In this document: positions 13,131 through 15,166 of the stretch, piece by piece
How positions within the stretch are numbered: the stretch's first letter is position 1
Layout: the number at the start of each line of letters is the position of its first letter
Assembly (NCBI GenBank): GCA_002307245.1
Contig: DBTW01000220.1
Span: 11,669 to 26,834 of the forward strand
From: Spirochaetaceae bacterium UBA1306
GTDB lineage: Bacteria; Spirochaetota; Spirochaetia; Treponematales; Rectinemataceae
Reading direction: 5' to 3'
Length of the DNA stretch: 15,166 nucleotides
Translations under genes and position numbers: made by a program
The notes under the pieces: generated by a model
What the model was told of the DNA's origin: nothing
The model's database searches: none
What the model saw: only the letters and a program-made list of their open reading frames with translations

Positions 13131-15166
13131 GTCCCCTGCTCCTCGGCCTGCCAGAAGCCGTCCTTCCAATTGAAGCGGCCCGTCTCGGGCAGGATCTTGC
13201 CCTCCTCGGCCGCGCGCATGACCTGCTTGTAGAGGGGCTTCGTGAGCTTCACGCTCGAGAAATCGAGGATGAACTTATTTAAGCCCTCCTTCTGGAGGAA
13301 GGGCACCCGGTCGACGATGGAGAAGGGCTTCATCGGCGTGACCACGGAGCCCTCGCCGAGGCGGGAGAGCTCGTAGGCCGAGCCGTCGCGATCCGTGAAG
13401 CCCGTGAAGTCGTAGGCCGAGGCGAGCTCGGCCCTGATGCGGAAGAGGGCCGGGTAGGAGAACACGATGGGCATCCAGGAGAGCGGCGGCGCGGCCTCGG
13501 CCACCTTCTGGAAATTCTGCTTGGAGATCTCGAGGGGCGGGACGAGGAAACGCGCGCCCTCGTCCTGGAGGAAGGCGGCGGCCCATCGGTTGAAGGCGTA
13601 GAGGTAGGGGCCCGCCACGATCGTGAAGGGCTCGTCCCGCCTATGCGACCTGGGCCTGGAGCCCTGGTAGGCCGCCGCGCCGGCGGCGGCGCTCGCGGCG
13701 AGGCTGGAGGCGAGGCCGCGGAGTATCCCGAGATGCCCGGGATTGTTCGCGACGAAGACCCGCTGGCCCCGGCTCGCCCAATACTCGAGCTCCGGGACGA
13801 GCCATTCGGCGTCGCCCTCGGGGAACCAGGGATCGAGCCAGAGGGCGAGGCTCTCGCGCTTGAAGGGCAGGCTGACCTCCTCCTTGCGCATGGCCTCGGC
13901 GTTGGCCTTGTTGAAGAGGAGCATGGCCTTGGCCGGCCTGGCCGCGTTGAGGATGTGGAGGTCGCCCGTCCGGCCCACGAGGGCGTAGAAGCCGGGAGGG
14001 AGGGCCGCGAGCTCGGCCTTGCCCGGCTTGGCCTTGGCCGAGGGCTCGGGCGCGGCGTCGTGACTGGGGAACTTGCGGTAGCGCGCGATGTCGCGGGGCA
14101 GGACGGGCGCGTAGCGCCGCGCCATGGACTTGGTCTGCACGAGGTAGGCCTGGTCGCTTTGGCGTACATCGATCTCCTCGTCGACGCGGACGAGCATGCC
14201 GCCGGGCGTCTCCCGCACCTCGCGGACCTTGGCCGTGAAGCGGCCCGAGTCGTCCGGCCGGTGGAAGCGCAAGGAATCGCCCTCGGCCAGGCCGTCGTAG
14301 GAATCCATGAGGATGTAGCGCAGCTCGTTCACCACGCGGATGTCGCGGATCTTGCCGAGGGAGATGCCCGTGCCGCCCGCCTGCTCGGGCCTAATGTACT
14401 CGGGGTCGAGCTTGCCCGCGATGAAGAAGCGGGTCTTCCGCCTCGCGAAGTCGGACTGGAGCATCGCCTCGGCCTTGGCCTGGGCCTTCTCGCGGCCCAG
14501 CTTCCAGTTGTCGATCATGTGCCGATAGGCGGCGACGACCTGGCCGACGTACTCGGCGCTCTTCATCCGCCCCTCGATCTTGAAGGAGGCGACCCCCGCT
14601 TCCATGAGCTCGGGCACGTAGCCGATAAGCTGCAGGTCGTCGGGCGAGAACCAATAGCCCGACTGGGCGTCGGTGGAGTAGAGGCGGCGGCAGGCCTGGG
14701 CACAGGCGCCGCGGTTGGCGCTCTTGCCCCCGAGGTAGCTCGAGAACATGCACAGGCCCGACTCGCTCACGCAGAGGGCCCCGTGCACGAAGACCTCCAG
14801 CTCGAGGTTGGTCGACTGGGCTATGGCACGGATCTCCTCCAGGCTGAGCTCCCGCGCGACCACGGCGCGCTTGAAGCCAAGGCGCGAGAGGAAGTTGACC
14901 CCCTTAGCCGAGGCGACGTTCATCTGCGTGCTCGCGTGCAGGGCCAGCTTGGGGAAGTGCTCGGCGGCCATCTTGGCTACCCCTAAGTCCTGCACGATGA
15001 TGCCGTCGGGCCCCACCCGATCGAGGTACTGGAGGAGCTGCCACATGCGGTCGGCCTCGCGCTGCTCGAAGACGGTATTCACCGTGACGTAGAGCTTCTT
15101 GGCCTGCCGGTGACAGACGTCGACGGCGGCCTCCAGCTGGTTGAAGGCGAAATTGGTCGAGCGCAG
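13127..15166 (-). CDS. U32-family protein, RlhA/TrhP-like RNA hydroxylase (5' partial)
   Basis: The frame is open to the right edge; 679 residues are visible and the N-terminus lies outside. The visible start reads RSTNFAFNQLEAAVDVCHRQ-KKLYVTVNT, then VQDLGVAKMAAEHFPKLALHASTQM and GFKRAVVAREL, as in U32 'collagenase-like' proteins. The four-cysteine iron-sulfur signature is complete: HGALCVSESGLC, then RGACAQAC (C132, C139, C155, C159 counted from the window edge), followed by SFKIEGRMKS. E. coli RlhA and TrhP of this family hydroxylate a 23S rRNA cytidine and the wobble uridine of tRNAs; peptidase activity was the older annotation. The long C-terminal part (past visible residue 260) is nearer in size to RlhA than to the shorter TrhP, but which RNA is modified cannot be read from here. 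The GTG at 15082 is internal, since conserved residues precede it. Confidence 0.9.
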   Translation of the reverse strand: MRSTNFAFNQLEAAVDVCHRQAKKLYVTVNTVFEQREADRMWQLLQYLDRVGPDGIIVQDLGVAKMAAEHFPKLALHASTQMNVASAKGVNFLSRLGFKRAVVARELSLEEIRAIAQSTNLELEVFVHGALCVSESGLCMFSSYLGGKSANRGACAQACRRLYSTDAQSGYWFSPDDLQLIGYVPELMEAGVASFKIEGRMKSAEYVGQVVAAYRHMIDNWKLGREKAQAKAEAMLQSDFARRKTRFFIAGKLDPEYIRPEQAGGTGISLGKIRDIRVVNELRYILMDSYDGLAEGDSLRFHRPDDSGRFTAKVREVRETPGGMLVRVDEEIDVRQSDQAYLVQTKSMARRYAPVLPRDIARYRKFPSHDAAPEPSAKAKPGKAELAALPPGFYALVGRTGDLHILNAARPAKAMLLFNKANAEAMRKEEVSLPFKRESLALWLDPWFPEGDAEWLVPELEYWASRGQRVFVANNPGHLGILRGLASSLAASAAAGAAAYQGSRPRSHRRDEPFTIVAGPYLYAFNRWAAAFLQDEGARFLVPPLEISKQNFQKVAEAAPPLSWMPIVFSYPALFRIRAELASAYDFTGFTDRDGSAYELSRLGEGSVVTPMKPFSIVDRVPFLQKEGLNKFILDFSSVKLTKPLYKQVMRAAEEGKILPETGRFNWKDGFWQAEEQGT

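Noticed and set aside
13643..14986. A 447-codon + strand open frame inside the U32 gene
   Set aside because: It is antisense to a gene with a complete cysteine signature; composition is repetitive and no motif is present.
15080..15082. GTG at 15082 as the start of the U32 gene
   Set aside because: The 28 codons upstream continue family-typical sequence (VDVCHRQ, KKLYVTV), so the true start lies beyond the window.
1..15166. tRNA, rRNA, CRISPR, insertion sequence, attachment site or replication origin
   Set aside because: I looked on both strands and saw no cloverleaf-like segment, regular spaced repeats, transposase coding or DnaA-box cluster; composition is even across the window.

Overview
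This window of about 15.2 kb is uniformly GC-rich and densely coded, with ten protein genes (two cut by the window edges) and no RNA gene, mobile element or CRISPR array that I can see. The mix of a 7TMR-DISM receptor joined to an RsbW-type ATPase, large hybrid kinases and a stand-alone solute-binding lipoprotein points to a high-GC free-living spirochaete or a relative. That assignment is an inference from gene families; no rRNA or other phylogenetic marker is present.

Left part (1-3642, + strand): the 3' end of a Kup-type potassium transporter; then a 7TM receptor with PAS and RsbW/SpoIIAB-like ATPase domains, whose likely promoter sits so close to the start codon that the mRNA may be leaderless; then a small four-helix membrane protein of unknown function, preceded by an 8-bp hairpin.

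Middle part (3639-11618): a signalling block. Two minus-strand kinase genes overlap by 8 bp. The upstream one is dCache-HAMP-HisKA-HATPase-REC-REC-HPt and the downstream one is REC-PAS-PAS-PAS-HisKA_2-HATPase. Together they could form a relay in which one kinase phosphorylates the receiver of a second kinase. Divergently transcribed from a 237-bp intergenic region are an orphan solute-binding lipoprotein with no permease genes beside it, a two-TM protein with a large helical extracytoplasmic domain and no output domain, and a 63-aa DUF2934-like protein. The arrangement suggests that the binding protein serves sensing rather than import.

Right part (11615-15166, - strand): a U32-family protein of the RlhA/TrhP type (5' end outside the window), a HAD hydrolase overlapping it by ATGA, and an IclR-family regulator with overlapping GAAAC/GTTTC inverted repeats just upstream of its start.

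Both convergent gene junctions (3639-3642 and 11615-11618) use four bases, CTAA and CTAG, in which the stop codons of opposite strands overlap, leaving no intergenic space for a terminator.
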